64,000 bases of DNA, taken from NCBI GenBank assembly GCA_020536535.1, contig JAHLWZ010000751.1, positions 1-64,000 of the forward strand, read 5' to 3'. Every line of letters begins with the position of its first letter. The stretch's first letter is position 1. The notes beneath the pieces were generated by a model. It saw nothing but the letters and a program-made list of their open reading frames with translations. It did not search any database and was not told the origin of the DNA. This DNA is from Pelomyxa schiedti (lineage: Eukaryota > Evosea > Pelobiontida > Pelomyxidae). Shown here piece after piece: positions 36,285 through 48,060 of this stretch. The translations under genes and the position numbers were made by a program.

Positions 36285-37622
36285 TACTGATGCACACACC
36301 GTAAGGGTCTTTCCCAGTCTGCACAAAGAACTGCCCCGTTGTCTCGCGGCCCCTTTGCCTATTGAAGGAAATACATTTTTGAAGAATTTTTTGTCACATA
36401 CATTATCAGCGAGGTACGAAGGTGCTTAACGGCGGCAGTCGTCGTGATTTGACGTTCCAAAAACCAACCAAAACAACAAGAGACACAGAGTCCTCATCAT
36501 CATCATCATCATCTCTCCAACTCTCTCCAGTTTCCACCAGAAGAATCGTGGGTGGTGGTTTCCCAGCCCAATCGGCAGAGCCGCGGCCAAGAAACATCAA
36601 CCACAACCCCTCCAGTTTCCACCAGAGAGATGTCAGATATTGGAGAGCAATCCACAGCAAGTAATCCTCCAATAATCGCAGTAATCCATGATAAGCAAGC
36701 CAAGCCAGCAAAGGTATAACCACAATACGAAATTTCATCCAAATAATGAATGCAAATTAGGTTAAAAAGGAATTGAATACCCAATAGAAGCCTGTAATTG
36801 CCACCTAAAAGCCTTCTTGACAGTGTTTCAAAAGCACTGTACGCGGCGGAGTTGTACAAAACGGAAAAGGCTTTTGTGTTTACTGCAAGGAGGTAAGGAA
36901 ATAACAACAAACACTGCGGAACAATACAACAGCCAACAAAAAACGAAACACCAAAATTCGAGGCACACATACGCGGCACACACAAGAAAAGTAGATAGAA
37001 CCAACCCGGACCGCCTTGTTGCCGCTCGTGTTTTGTTATTTGGTTTTTGTTATGATTTTGTACCTTTTTGCGCTTTAATTATTCTCCCCGAGAAAAATTT
37101 CGAAAATTTTGCAACTGGGACAGTAGCACTAAGGGGAAAAAAGTTCGGAGGTACACTTAGGAAGTGGGCCCAGAAGACTGTTAGAACTTTAGAACTCACA
37201 GTAAGAAACATGCGGGTCCAACACCACAGGACAGCCATCTGAGGCAAAACCACACTGCCGGGTGTGATCCTTGGAAGGAAAAGGGGAGCCTGAGAGCAAC
37301 TCCGCCGAGGAATGATTCTGGGTTCCTGAGCCCTTGATGATTTCCCACAGCTGCACCATTGGGTTCCTCCGCACCCAAACCCACTACCGGTGCAAGAAGT
37401 AAGGGATTCCCCAATACCGGGGTAACAAGGGAGCGGTGAGACTAGGTTCTGGGACTCATTGTTGGTTCCTTGGGTTGTAACCCACTTTGGACTTGCATCC
37501 CCATCATTCAATCCGATGCCCTTCCTTGTAGATAGTCTCACAGGCTCAGGTTGCACGACCACAGTGTACCTCTCTTATTCTTCTTCGTGAAAACCGGAAA
37601 CTTCGATTGATTTCCCATAAGA
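36285..37622. other. 1.3 kb without a confident gene
   Basis: A minus-strand open frame at 36509-36985 contains hydrophobic stretches (YRLLLGIQFLFNLICIHYLD, LACLSWITAIIGGLLAVDC), and another lies at 37050-37562, but neither matches a family nor joins cleanly. A roughly 24-bp direct repeat (CTCCAGTTTCCACCAGA...) occurs near 36525 and 36608. CATCATCATC runs occur near 36497. Parts may be exons of a membrane protein gene or decayed sequence. Confidence 0.35.
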
Positions 37623-38959
37623 ATGGCACGCGGCCGTGTGATGATACGAGGAGCGGTGGCATTGGGGGCGTTCCTGACTGCCTCGATTATTGTTGTGTGT
37701 GAAATATACTGGCTGTCGTCGGGTACATCCGCAGGATCGGGCGCACATCCGCAGGGATTTCCGCCTGGACCGCGGGTTCCCGGCCCACGCACGACCGACA
37801 CCCCCGCCCGCCCCTCCGCGGGGCGCTTTCTCGAGGGCCCCCCTGCAGCGAGAGACATCTACGCGGTGGGGGACCTGCACGGCGACTTGGCCGGGGCCCA
37901 GAGGGTGCTGCGGGCGCTGGGGCTGCTGCGGCCCCGCCGAGCCCGCCACGGCGAAGGAGGCCGGGGCGGGGGCGGGGGCGGGGGGCAGGCCGCGGGGCCC
38001 ACTGGGGACTGGGAGTGGGCCGGCGGCGACGCGGTCCTGGTGCAAATGGGCGACCTGGTGGACCGGGGGAACCACTCCATGGAGGTGCTGGACCTGTTGA
38101 TGGGCCTGGCTGCTCAGGCCGAGAGCGAAGGTTCTGAGTTTTTCCTTTGCCCCCCCCCACTGTTGCCATTTTTCTGTGTGGGATTGCCTTGTGGGGCTAC
38201 ATTATTCTAGTCCTTCACTCACCTACAGGCATTCACGCGCAGGTGGGGCTGTAAGGGTTTGTCTTGGAAACCACGAGGCATGGTTTGCACTGCATAATAC
38301 TGAATTATTACTATGAATGTCTCTGACCATGGTCTTGTTACTACTCTCTAGATGATGAACCTCGCAGGAAATTTGCGCTATGTATCTGCTGGAGACACCC
38401 AAGCTTTTGGGGGTGCAGCCGCAAGGAAAAAAGCCTTTTCTGCAGAAGGACACTATGGAAAATGGGTTCGCTCCATGATGAAGGCAGTGGTCATAGAGGG
38501 TGACACTGTATTTGTGCATGGAGGACTTTTACCTGCAGTTGCAGAGCTTGGAGTTGCCCGCGTGAATAGATTGATCAATATAGAATTGCGCAAGGCTGCT
38601 GGGGACTTTGACACAAATGAAACTGTGGATGAAAGTGGATATTCTGAGGGTTTTTCCTGGCTCTTGGGGAATAAAGGACCAATGTGGAACAGAGATATTG
38701 CAAAAGGTGATTGTGACTCTATGCATAAATCTCTCAAAATTCTGGGTGTGAGTAGAATGGTTCTTGGCCACAGCTTCCAGGAGGTTGATAGTGGTTTTTT
38801 TTATCCTCCTTGATACTTACATTTTCTCAGAGGGGTGTCACAAGTGCCTGCAATGATTCTCTATGGCTTATTGATGTTGGTATTTCTGCAAGCTTTGGCT
38901 CCCACACTCAAGCAATTAAAATAAAAGGAAACGAGGTTTCTATTATCTCTGGTTCCTAA
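37623..38959 (+). CDS. Membrane-anchored Shelph-type metallophosphatase
   Basis: Calcineurin-like phosphoesterase of the Shewanella-like (Shelph) type. N-terminal signal anchor GAVALGAFLTASIIVVCEIY, Pro/Gly/Arg-rich linker with very high GC, then DIYAVGDLHGDLAGAQ, DAVLVQMGDLVDRGNHSMEV, VRVCLGNHE, MMNLAGNLRYVSAGDTQAFG, DTVFVHGGLLPAVAELG, GPMWNRDIAK, VSRMVLGHSFQE and RGVTSACNDSLWLIDVG. All metal-binding motifs (GDLHG, GDLVDRG, GNHE, HGG, GHS) are present. Introns: 38131-38242 (ending at a later AG that restores frame), 38278-38351 and a third starting at about 38784. The second fits only if its 5' end is GC rather than GT. Located across a membrane, domain facing the lumen or outside. Confidence 0.82.
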
Positions 38960-39111
38960 CTTTCTACCTTCCTATCACTCTTATTTTTGGTTTTTTCCCT
39001 TCTTGTTGTGTACCGAAATCTGTGCGCAGATCTGATCAATCTTACAGTTCTGTAAATACGAAAAAGTCAAGTCGAGTTGTGTTTTTACGATAAAGAAAAA
39101 ATAAAAAAACC

Positions 39112-41998
39112 ATGCTAGAAGAAGTGGAGGGTGACGTTGTTCCCCTGCTGAATTGCACTCGTCATTCGACTGTCCCAGATCCAGAGGAGCCAACAACGAC
39201 CGGATCTACGTCAGCAGCACGATCAGATCACAGCCACAGAGGTGGGGAACACGCGAAACGTAGTAAGCACAGCAAATATCGTCGTAGGCATCACAATGCA
39301 TCTGATGGAGACCACGCAAGGAGACATTCGTCAAGGTCTGCTTCTCCTAGAAACTCGGAATCTTCAAGTTCTACGACTACAAGCGCGTCTCTTGCGCCTG
39401 AAGTTAATATGGCGCTGTTGGCGGCGAGAGACACCTCTGGTTTTGAGTTGGACGACGTGACTGCTGCAAAATACGCCAAATATGCGAAAATGTATGATTC
39501 TAGAGAAGCAATGCTTGTGAAAATGTGGGACACCTGGCGTGCGAAATGTGGCATTTCTGGAGACAATTTCCCTTCAAGTGCACTTCTTCTCACGACCATA
39601 TTGTCTCCTAACATTCACGTAGGGGCGAAATTGGTACCCTTGAAAGAATTTAGATACCTCGTTTACAAGGGAATCCCCAGAAAGTACCGACCTAGGGTAG
39701 AAGATCCTCACTAGATCATTTTCATTGTTACCAAACTACCCCAGCTGTGGAAAATAATCAGCGGGGCTGCAGATTTACAAGCAAGTGAACCCTCCAACTA
39801 CTATAGAGATCTCGCCAGAAGGGCAGAACAAGAGGATACCTACTTCAAAGTTGCTATAGAAAAGGTTTCTACACTTATCATGGCGAAATAATAACATAGT
39901 AGGATTTGAGCCGTACATTTCCAAATAACTCCTATTTTGGGGATTCAGACCTTGGATATGTCGAGTCGTTGCGACACGTACTACTTGCGTATTCCGTTCG
40001 AAATAGGACTGTTGGTTATTGCCAGGTTTCTGGATAATACCAGAATAGAAAAAAACCTAAAAAGGGACGGTTTTTTAGAGTATGAACGTCCTTGCAGCAT
40101 GGCTTATTCTCCACTTGGAAAGTGAGGAAGATGCATTTTGGGTACTTTGTTCCATTGTTGAATATTTATACCAAAGTTACTATACGTCAAGCATGCTGGG
40201 TGCTCAGGTGTGCTTCTTTTTGAGCTTAGTTTTTGATTTTAAGTCTGTTAAGATTGACTTGAGAATTCTCAAAGAGTTAGTCACACAAAATTTCCCCAAT
40301 GAACACCAGCACCTAGAAAACATGTCATTATCATTGCCGCTACTGTGTACCAAGTGGTTTCTATGCGTTTTCATTTCACTGCTGCCCACTGAAGTAGTGC
40401 CAATGATACTCTTGAAAAATACTCACTGATGAATTATAGACATGCCTGAGAGTTTGGGATTCCTTTTTACTCTACGGCTCCATGATAACCTTCCGAATTT
40501 CGTTGTCCTTGTTTAGCCAGTGCTCACGTGAGATAATGAGGTAATAAGTTAGAAGGTGAGGTCAGTTGGCTCACGTGTACTAGCTCTACATCACCAACTG
40601 ATGTTATCATGCTTTTCCAAGAGAAGCCTTTATTGTGTTTCAATCACCCGCAATTGTTCAGGGTATCTTTTTACGACGATCACTTTTCTTTCTCAGCCGC
40701 ATTAGGCAATAAAAAGAATGGATCATATTACCTACAAAAGACTCGATTTTCTCCATGCCAAGTTTTCTGATGAAATAAAAGCAGAAATGAATGAAGTACA
40801 TAAAATGCGGGATGTACAGCAGCTACAGAACTTAACTCGCTGTATGTCTGGAATTATGCACAACTTCCATTGACTCTTTCTTTGAGTTTCTCGCACCGAA
40901 CTGGTGGGTCTTTGGACTCAGTTTGCCAATTTTGGTCAAACAGACCGGAGCAGCAGAGGCTCTGCTGTCTTCAACTTTGATCAATTCCAGCAAGTCTTTT
41001 CTGCAATAGGTCATCAACGAAATTGCTATCATATTGATAACAGTGCACTGACATTGTTAATTTATGGTAGTTCCTGGATGGCAACCAAACACGCCTGCTA
41101 TGCTGCAGTTATTTAAGGTCTGGTTTCTTATGTGATAAAACTTCTGACTTTCGAAAGATTTTTGATGCAAATGGCGACAATCGCATAGATTTTCGCGAGG
41201 TATGCAATTTCAACCACAAATTTCTCACTCAAGGAGTATCTGATTAGCTCATGGTTGGACTATCTCTTCTTTCCAAAGGCAGTGTGGAAGAGAGGCTGCA
41301 CTGTACGAGTTCTTTTATATTCATTTCTAACTGGTTCCAGTGTGTTTTCGTACATACGACCCTGAAAACACGGGATACATAAGGTTTTTTAATGATGCTT
41401 TTTCTATTCTTTAAAAAAGGAAAACACAAGTAAGGATGACATAGTGGATATGCTTAGAAGCGTTTATAAAAGAGCCAAATGCGATAATGGCTTGACGCTA
41501 GATACTACTATTCTTAAAATGGTCAATGATATGTGTCAGAGCTTGGACATCGTTGGGGAAGGTCTTATTTCTTTTGAGGTACAAGCCTTCTTCAAGGCCA
41601 AAACCCTAACATTACGAAAGGATTTTCTTCAAATTGTGCATTGTTCCCCCCAGTTAATTGAGTATTTTGTTATTGATCAAGGACAGGAAGGTGAAGTACT
41701 CCCCATTCTTTACATTCCCTCACCACTAAAAGCAACCACTCTTTTGTATCGGCCGAAGAACGTAGTGTCTTTACCGGACTCATTTGCCACCAAGGAGCCG
41801 TCACGCCCCAATCTCAAAGAAAGCGCGAGTCACGACACCACCCCTAGTACCGGCACACCCAATACCTCCATTGATTCCATTGATGCCGTGGTAAATGAGT
41901 TTGTGTATGTATCTGCAGAATCTCTCCTGCCAGGTGAGGTAGAAGAATACCAACTGCACCAGCAGAAGTGCTGTTTGTGTAGATGTAATATCTTATGA
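39112..41998 (+). CDS. TBC-domain RabGAP with EF-hand
   Basis: ATG at 39112. The first 100 residues are His/Arg/Ser-rich. The TBC domain begins at LKEFRYLVYKGIPRKYRPR, then LWKIISGAADLQASEPSNYY, VAIEKDLSRTFPNN (complete IxxDxxR arginine finger), ESLRHVLLAYSVRNRTVGYCQ (Gln finger), SMNVLAAWLILHLESEEDAF, WVLCSIVEYLYQSYYTSSML, then CTKWFLCVFISLLPTEVV and RVWDSFLLYGS near 40445. An EF-hand calcium loop follows at about 41160-41200 (FDANGDNRIDFRE). The C-terminus has a Thr/Ser-rich part and a Cys-containing end (CCLCRCNIL). The order TBC then EF-hand is that of the TBC1D8/TBC1D9 group, though no GRAM domain is seen. Both catalytic fingers are intact, so GAP activity is expected. Confidence 0.83.
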
Positions 41999-42064
41999 AC
42001 CAATCATTTCCTTGTCTCCTTCTCCCCTGACTTTTCCTTTTCCTCCAACAAAACCCTCTTCAAC

Positions 42065-43102
42065 ATGGACGAAATTCTTGCAGAGGTTGCAGCACAAGCG
42101 TTTGGTGGGCAGACTCAATTGGTTCTCAGCACCAAATACCCACAACCCAAGTCCACTAGCGGACTGCAGAACACCAACACAGTCATCGATACACTCCCAG
42201 CCCACGACTCCTTCATTCTCCGTGTCTACCCCCAGAATGCCACCGCAACCACAACAGCCTACGGCGTCCCCACCCACGCCAACGAGGCTGCTGCGCTCAG
42301 GCACCTGCAGGGCAAGGGCGGCCTGGCCCCGAGGCTCGTGGCCGCCGGCACCCTGGCCTCGGGCCGCCCCTTTGCCTTGCTCGAGTACGTGCCGAACCAG
42401 GGGACCGTGGAGCCCAGGGGCGTGACGCCCGAGGCGATGAGGCTGGTGGCCCGCATCCTGGCCGCGACCCACGCGCGCGGCGCGGGGCTGGGCGCGGACT
42501 CGTGCCTGCGCGAGTCGGCGAGGGAGGCGCGGGACTGCAGGCTGTTCCCGCCGGGCTGCGAGGAGCGGGTGCGGGAGGGCTTCTTGTCGTCCGGGGGTGG
42601 TGACGCGGAGCTGGGAGCGAGGCTGGCTGCGCTGTGGGGCTCGGTGGAGGCCAGGGCTGCTGGCCACATGCTGGATTTCGCTGGGTTGAGGAGGGACTCT
42701 TTGGTGCACGGGGATGCTCACTGCGGGAACTTCCTCAGGCTGCCTGGTGAGCCGCTGGCACTGGGTCTAATTGACTGGGAAGGGGCGCATGTTGGATGCC
42801 CATTGGAGGACCTCGCGTGCTTCTCGGTGGTTACTTTTCCGCCGCTTTCTGACCAGCAGATATCTGAATTCATAGGGATGTACCGCACTGAATCGGGAGA
42901 TAGTAGTATGTGGATTGATTCCCTTGGTCCGAAACTGCAGCCTATGTTTGCCTTATTTCAAGTTCGCAAGCTGTGTACTGTCATCAGCTCACTCAACAAA
43001 GCCCTCTCTATGAGCGGCTCTGACCCCACTAAGAAGGCTGCTTTGACTGGGGGACTGCAATTTTTCCTGGGCCTGCTAAGCAGGATTATTGCCTTACTAT
43101 GA
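42065..43102 (+). CDS. APH/choline-kinase-like phosphotransferase, single exon
   Basis: A 345-residue open frame without introns, rare in this window. Kinase-like fold of the aminoglycoside-phosphotransferase superfamily: FILRVYP (nucleotide-binding Lys replaced by Arg), HANEAAALRHLQ, FALLEYVPNQGTV hinge, catalytic loop SLVHGDAHCGNFLRL, metal-binding LIDWEGAHVGCPLEDLACF. Eukaryotic and bacterial relatives phosphorylate small molecules such as choline, ethanolamine, sugars or thiamine; the substrate cannot be read here. GC is very high between 42290 and 42700. AATAAA lies at 43144, about 40 nt after the stop. The lack of introns and the bacterial-type family make transfer from bacteria possible. 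Confidence 0.8.
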   Translation: MDEILAEVAAQAFGGQTQLVLSTKYPQPKSTSGLQNTNTVIDTLPAHDSFILRVYPQNATATTTAYGVPTHANEAAALRHLQGKGGLAPRLVAAGTLASGRPFALLEYVPNQGTVEPRGVTPEAMRLVARILAATHARGAGLGADSCLRESAREARDCRLFPPGCEERVREGFLSSGGGDAELGARLAALWGSVEARAAGHMLDFAGLRRDSLVHGDAHCGNFLRLPGEPLALGLIDWEGAHVGCPLEDLACFSVVTFPPLSDQQISEFIGMYRTESGDSSMWIDSLGPKLQPMFALFQVRKLCTVISSLNKALSMSGSDPTKKAALTGGLQFFLGLLSRIIALL

Positions 43103-43644
43103 CCGCTCAAACAGAGCGGTGCACCTAGAAGTTTCAGAATCGAAATAAAGTTTGTTTTTAGTATGTCCCCACATTAATTTTTATCTGCATAATGCAACCA
43201 CAATCATGACTGCCAATTTTCGCTGAGTGCTGTCATAGCATACTACTCTCTTTTCATGTTCATAGACAAAGTCAAACAAACAGCAATAACAAAAATGCTA
43301 TGCCAAACAGGGAAACTCTATCACGAGAATGTATCCCTCACCCTCTTTGCACTGCCAGACCAAGTTGTTGCATGACACGTTGAAATTTACTTTTTTTCTG
43401 GTTGGGACTGGCATTGCTCGCAACATTGCCAAAGCCCTGCCTCTCAGCCATTTGCATCACCCTTTCACTTTTTTTTTTAGAAAGTTTAAGGTTTTTCAAC
43501 AATGTCCTTTTTTTTTTGTACGTAATAACGTGGCTTGTGTGCCTGTCAAAAGCACGACGCTATTACTTTCCCAGACATGCACATGGCAGTTTCTTTCAGC
43601 TCCGCGGTACCCTTTCACTTGCTAAGAGCTTAGAGCGTTGCTGC
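43103..43644. other. 542-bp convergent intergenic region
   Basis: Lies between the stops of the plus-strand APH gene and the minus-strand C78 peptidase gene. Contains the APH poly(A) signal at 43144 and T-runs at about 43390, 43470 and 43510. Open frames present have no recognisable domain. Confidence 0.4.
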
Positions 43645-45658
43645 TCATAAACTGACATTATTCCCTAGTACAAAGTCAGATAGCCACATTTGAAGGGAAA
43701 TCAAGACCTCAACTGCAACGATTTGATACTGGTAAGCTTTCATATGAACCAATCCTCTGGCGAAGGTTCGCTTTGCGATCGCCCCAGTTCGGGTCATTGT
43801 CTGTTGTAGTTGCTGCTGCCTCCAGCTTGGGTCCAAAATAAGTAACTGAACAGCTCCAGAAGTTGTTTTCTCAACCCCAACAATCAACCTCGAATGTCCT
43901 AATCTTACAGTCATATTTGTCTTGACTGCAAGGTGTGGTACCTTGATGTTGAAGATATAGAGGTGGATGCCCAATGTGCGGGGATTCCTTCGCATAATAG
44001 TCCCATACCCACCCAAATAGATGTGGATGCTGCCCTTGTTTGTCTGGTTGATGAAAGTCAACAATCCTGTCACTATTTAGTTTAATTGAAAGCGCTGCTA
44101 GAGCACCTGCATTTCACTCTATTGGCACGTAAAATGACAGCACATTCACTTCCACCAATCCATTTCTTAGTTCCAACGACTTTTCCTCTGAACTGCGCAC
44201 ATCCTGCTGGATCATACCCTAGACTCCAGTGGGTACTGAAATACCACAATGAAAAAATGGAACCTTCTTTCCAGGCTTTCTCAAGGCAAAACTGAAGTTC
44301 TACAATTGTGGGTACTTCACCTCTACCTATCATGACTTCACTAATGAAAAGAAATTGAATAGAAAAAGATACCATCAAGAATCAGGGATTTATAGTGCGA
44401 ATGCTTTACGAGGTGTGAAAATATCATCTGGATGTTTTTATAGCCGCAACAACCACGTTCCTCACCGCCTGTGGAGTAGTGGTCCACCCTCTCTGAAAGA
44501 AAAACACACGAGGCTGTAGAACTTTTCGCACTGCCCAGTGATGAAAGAAAGCCTGTAACATTGACTGTGATTCCCCCTTCCCCTGCTGTAGTCATAGGTT
44601 ATTGGTTCAGACGCCATCTTAGAGATGCAAACCATCACGGTTGAGATTCCGACTTGCAGTGGCCTGACTTTCTCTGTGTGCATGATCAACCTTAGCAGTT
44701 GTAGTACTAGCACTAGCACAACTGTGTGATGTATTCAGAGTATGTATCCCTGCTGAAGTCTTGGGCGCAATGCTAACCATAGGGTGTTTGTGTCCAATCA
44801 TTAAATAGCAACTCTGAGTTGCAACATGAGAAATGAAGGAACAGCAGGAAGCGAAATGGAACCTCACACAAGTCATAGTCAGGACAAGTTGAACATCTGC
44901 TAACTCTGTAAGAAGGGCACTGCTCAAAACAGACAAACAAACTTGTAGCGAATCCCAGGAGGATCAGCACGCCCACATCCGTCGCAAATTACAGAAAAGT
45001 GTTCCTCCAATCTCCGCATTCTGGCTTCCATTCCTCCACACAGAGCAGGTTTTGTTCTCGAAGTAGACGACCACTTTGCACACGGCCCGGTGCCATTATC
45101 ATTGTCATTGTCATTGAAAGCACGCCGCCTATCGCTTCCAGGAAAATCCAAATCCACATCCACAGTGCTGTTCTCACACAAATGAGGGTCATGGTCCAAA
45201 TCCAAACGTGGGGACAAGGGCAAGGACGACGGCGAAACACACAAAGCGCTATCTCCTCCATCGATTCCCTCGTCGCCGTCGCCGCGGCCGCCTCCGCTGC
45301 CGGTGCTCGTGCTCGCGCTGGTGCTGCTCAGCACCGCCGTCTCCAGGACTGCCTCGAGCGAGAGCTGCCGCAGCTGCGTCTGCCGCGGTGGCGCTGTGTC
45401 CCCGCCTCGCTGATGGTGGTGCTGCTGCTGTTGCTGGAAGTAATGCGATGCGGCACCAGAGGCGGCCGATGAAGACGACGAGGATGTGGTTGTGGTGGTG
45501 CTTGGGGGGCTCGATGAAGAGGACGTGCGCGCGGACGACGGCGGGGGCCTTCTGTAGGCGACGGAGCGGGTGGTATTGCCGTCCGCGAAGTGGGTGTCTG
45601 TGTGCAGCTGTATGAGATCCGCCGGGTACCACTCGTCACACACGGGGCACTGCATCAT
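43645..45658 (-). CDS. C78 (ZUFSP/UFSP-type) Cys peptidase with C2H2 and ZZ zinc fingers
   Basis: Ubiquitin- or UFM1-directed cysteine peptidase. ATG at 45658. N-terminal C2H2 finger CPVCDEWYPADLIQLHTDTH; a Ser/Thr/Gln/His-rich spacer; a ZZ zinc finger split by an intron (CDGCGRADPPGIRYK, then CSTCPDYDLCE and HKHPM). The peptidase domain follows: GCCGYKNIQMIFSHL carries the catalytic Cys (family GxGCGYRNxQM), then VPTIVELQFCLEKAWKEG, DPAGCAQFRGKVVGTKKWIG, HLYIFN, LGHSRLIVGVEKTTSG with the catalytic His, and QLLILDPSW with the Asp. Human ZUP1/ZUFSP also has N-terminal zinc fingers and cuts Lys63-linked ubiquitin; the UFM1 peptidases share the fold. The ZZ finger in this place is unusual. Confidence 0.82.
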
Positions 45659-46133
45659 CAAAAAGCGCTAGTTTCGAGGTAACTGGGCCATCCAGTAAAA
45701 AAAATGTTTGGAACACCAGTATTCACAAGTTACAGGGTCTCTAGGATACAAGGACCCAGAAGCAACAAAGTGCTGTTCTCCCACAATCCTGGCTCAGGAG
45801 GGATCCAAACATTAAAAAGACATTTTTTTGCCCTCAAAATTTGCCTTAAATGCACGGGAGTACTGGTGCTCCAATGTGAACGTGGTTCATCGAAAACTAA
45901 ACAACTCATCGCAGCAAGCATGGACTGGGCTACACTCTCAATGTGGCCCAGTCAGCCCTCTACCAGCCTTCCAAGCTGGCAAGCGGGTAAACCCCACGTT
46001 ACTCCACTCACCACCTGTGCATGGAAAGGTTCCTTTTTTTGTTATTGTACTTGTTAACCTGGATTTTCATTGTTCTATGTTTTGTTGACAGCAATGAGGT
46101 CAATAGGTACTTTAGTTTTATCAGGTTGAAGGT
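45659..46133. other. 475-bp intergenic region
   Basis: Between the start of the C78 peptidase gene and the 3' end of the PPP phosphatase gene, both on the minus strand. I see no gene; it should hold the peptidase promoter. Confidence 0.4.
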
Positions 46134-48060
46134 TCAATATCCGGGTCTGTCAACTTGCATGTCGGTGGGTGTCTGGAAGTTGGGTTGTTGAGCTGGTACT
46201 CTACTGTGTTGTGTTGGCGGTGACTGCCTTTCTTTTTGTGGTGGTGTTTGTGGTTGTGCTGCTGCCGTTGTTGTTGTATGTGCCTGGTTCTGTGTTTGGT
46301 CATGTTGCTGTTGTTGTGGTGTCTGTAGGCCCGTTTGACCAGGGGAAGGGTGACTCCGTGGTTGTGTGTGGGGTGGGGGTGAATGTGTACGAGGACTGAC
46401 TGGTGTGTGCGATTGTGATTGTGGCTGCGGTTGCGGTTGTGGTTGTGGTTGTGGATGAGAGGGTGCGTGGGGTGTGAGGAATGACAAGTCCTGGTCGGAG
46501 CTGATCACAAGCTCAAGTTGGTTCTTTCTCACAAAGACGGCGGCCGCCATCATCCATTTCGTAAGTGATGACGAGGAGAAGACAGTGATGATACTGGCAT
46601 CTTTTGATAGCTCGATGGCCATCTTAGTTGCAGTGGTGAGTATTGAAGAATTGTGAGTTGATGTGAGTGATACCTCAGGTGTCTGATGTGCTCGTATTAT
46701 GTGTGAACAGCCACTCTGCTTTTGAAATAGCTTCACGGCCATTTTACCAAACACACATATTCTATCTCCTCGGGGACTTGGAGCAAACCCAGGTGGATTG
46801 TTGTTTTCTACTGAAGCGTAAGTTTTGAAAACTGTGTAGTACAGAGGAATTAACCTATATTGTTTTCCTGGTGTTGTGTGGCAGGGTCGGACCACAAAAG
46901 ATCGATGATAAATTGCGAAACTTCCCTTCTTGTGTCAATAGGGCGGGGAATCTTTGTTTTTTGTTCTTGTTGATGAAAAGAAAGAATTAGACTTAGAATA
47001 GCATACACACTTGCTGTATGGTACTAAGTATATTAACATTGTGGGCAGTGAGATCCCGTGGGATACCACCATGAACACAAAATATCTTCTTGTCAATTAA
47101 AGCTGCGAGAGGAAGGTAGTTGAAACAGTGATTGAGCGCTTCCCAGAGTTTTTGACCTAAAGTTTTGTTAGCATTCATTTGCATTCATTTATCAGTCATA
47201 CATACCAAAATCAGGAGAAAATTTCCGACACTGTGCAAGAAGAGAAGTATCCCCGTTGCCATTTATTTCATACGACTCGTGGTTTCCCCGCAGAAGAAAT
47301 ATCTGTACCAATTTAAATTGCATACCCCAGCATTCAGGCATACCGTTGATGGAGCAAGAACCTTTAAAGCAAATAACAATACAAGTATTTCCACGCTATG
47401 GGGACCACGATCGACTGCTCAAGGATTTACACAATGTAGGGAGATAGTGATTCAACCATAATCCCCCAGCAGTAACAGTTTGCCGGCTGCAAGTTCACAA
47501 TAATCCCAAAATCCAAAAGCTTTTATAAACATGGCGAGATCCTGGTATTTACCACAAGTTAAACGAGCCAACATGACAATTAAAGGATATTTTGCTCGCC
47601 TTATAATTTCCATGAAGATCACCAAGGATATATACAGGCTGTTCCAAGTCAAGCAAAGTAGGTTCCAGCTTTAAAAATTCAATCACATCCTCTATTAAAT
47701 GCAGAAGACTCGGGATGTCCAATTTGATGCCATCATCCCACCTAAACCCTCATGTGAATATTTAAATAACTTGAACCACTACAACAGACGACCTGAACGA
47801 GTCGCCAGAGAGTCTAAAGTTCGTTTTCATCATAGACAGTATTCTCTTGGCACCTTCTGGCCCTCTCCGGGTCGGCCCAGTAGCCAGGGTTACATTTGGG
47901 CTTTGCTGGCATAGTGGGACCTGAACAACGGCGCCCCCGCGTGTTATCTGTGCTGATAATTTAACACTTACAATAAAGTCAGCCAGCGCACTTGCAACAG
48001 CTGCGTACAAATGGTGGGCTGCGTCATCGAGCGCAAGGAACAACTTGGAAGGTCCAAGAA
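46134..48060 (-). CDS. PPP-family Ser/Thr phosphatase with Gln/Pro/Thr-rich tail
   Basis: Helical N-terminal part (LALDDAAHHLYAAVASALAD), Arg/Pro linker, WDDGIKLDIPSLLHLIEDVI, then the PPP core: VYILGDLHGNYK (usual GDIHGQ), KLLLLGDYVDRGPHSVE, IFLLRGNHESYEINGNGDTS, FNYLPLAALIDKKIFCVHGG, IPRDLTAHNVN, FIIDLLWSDPATQHQENN, GFAPSPRGDRICVFG, CSHIIRAHQ and IITVFSSSSL in place of the usual FSAPNY. All metal ligands (D-H, D, N-H, H, H) are present, so catalysis is likely, but the toxin-sensitive SAPNY loop is changed. The C-terminal 130 residues are a Gln/Pro/Thr-rich low-complexity tail. Exon phases agree. The true start is uncertain because the most upstream clear exon lacks an in-frame ATG. Confidence 0.78.

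Noticed and set aside
36509-36985. Minus-strand hydrophobic open frame, possible membrane protein
   Set aside because: No family match and no splice partner that extends it convincingly.
45208-45615. Arg/Ala-rich plus-strand open frames
   Set aside because: Antisense to the low-complexity exon of the C78 peptidase gene.
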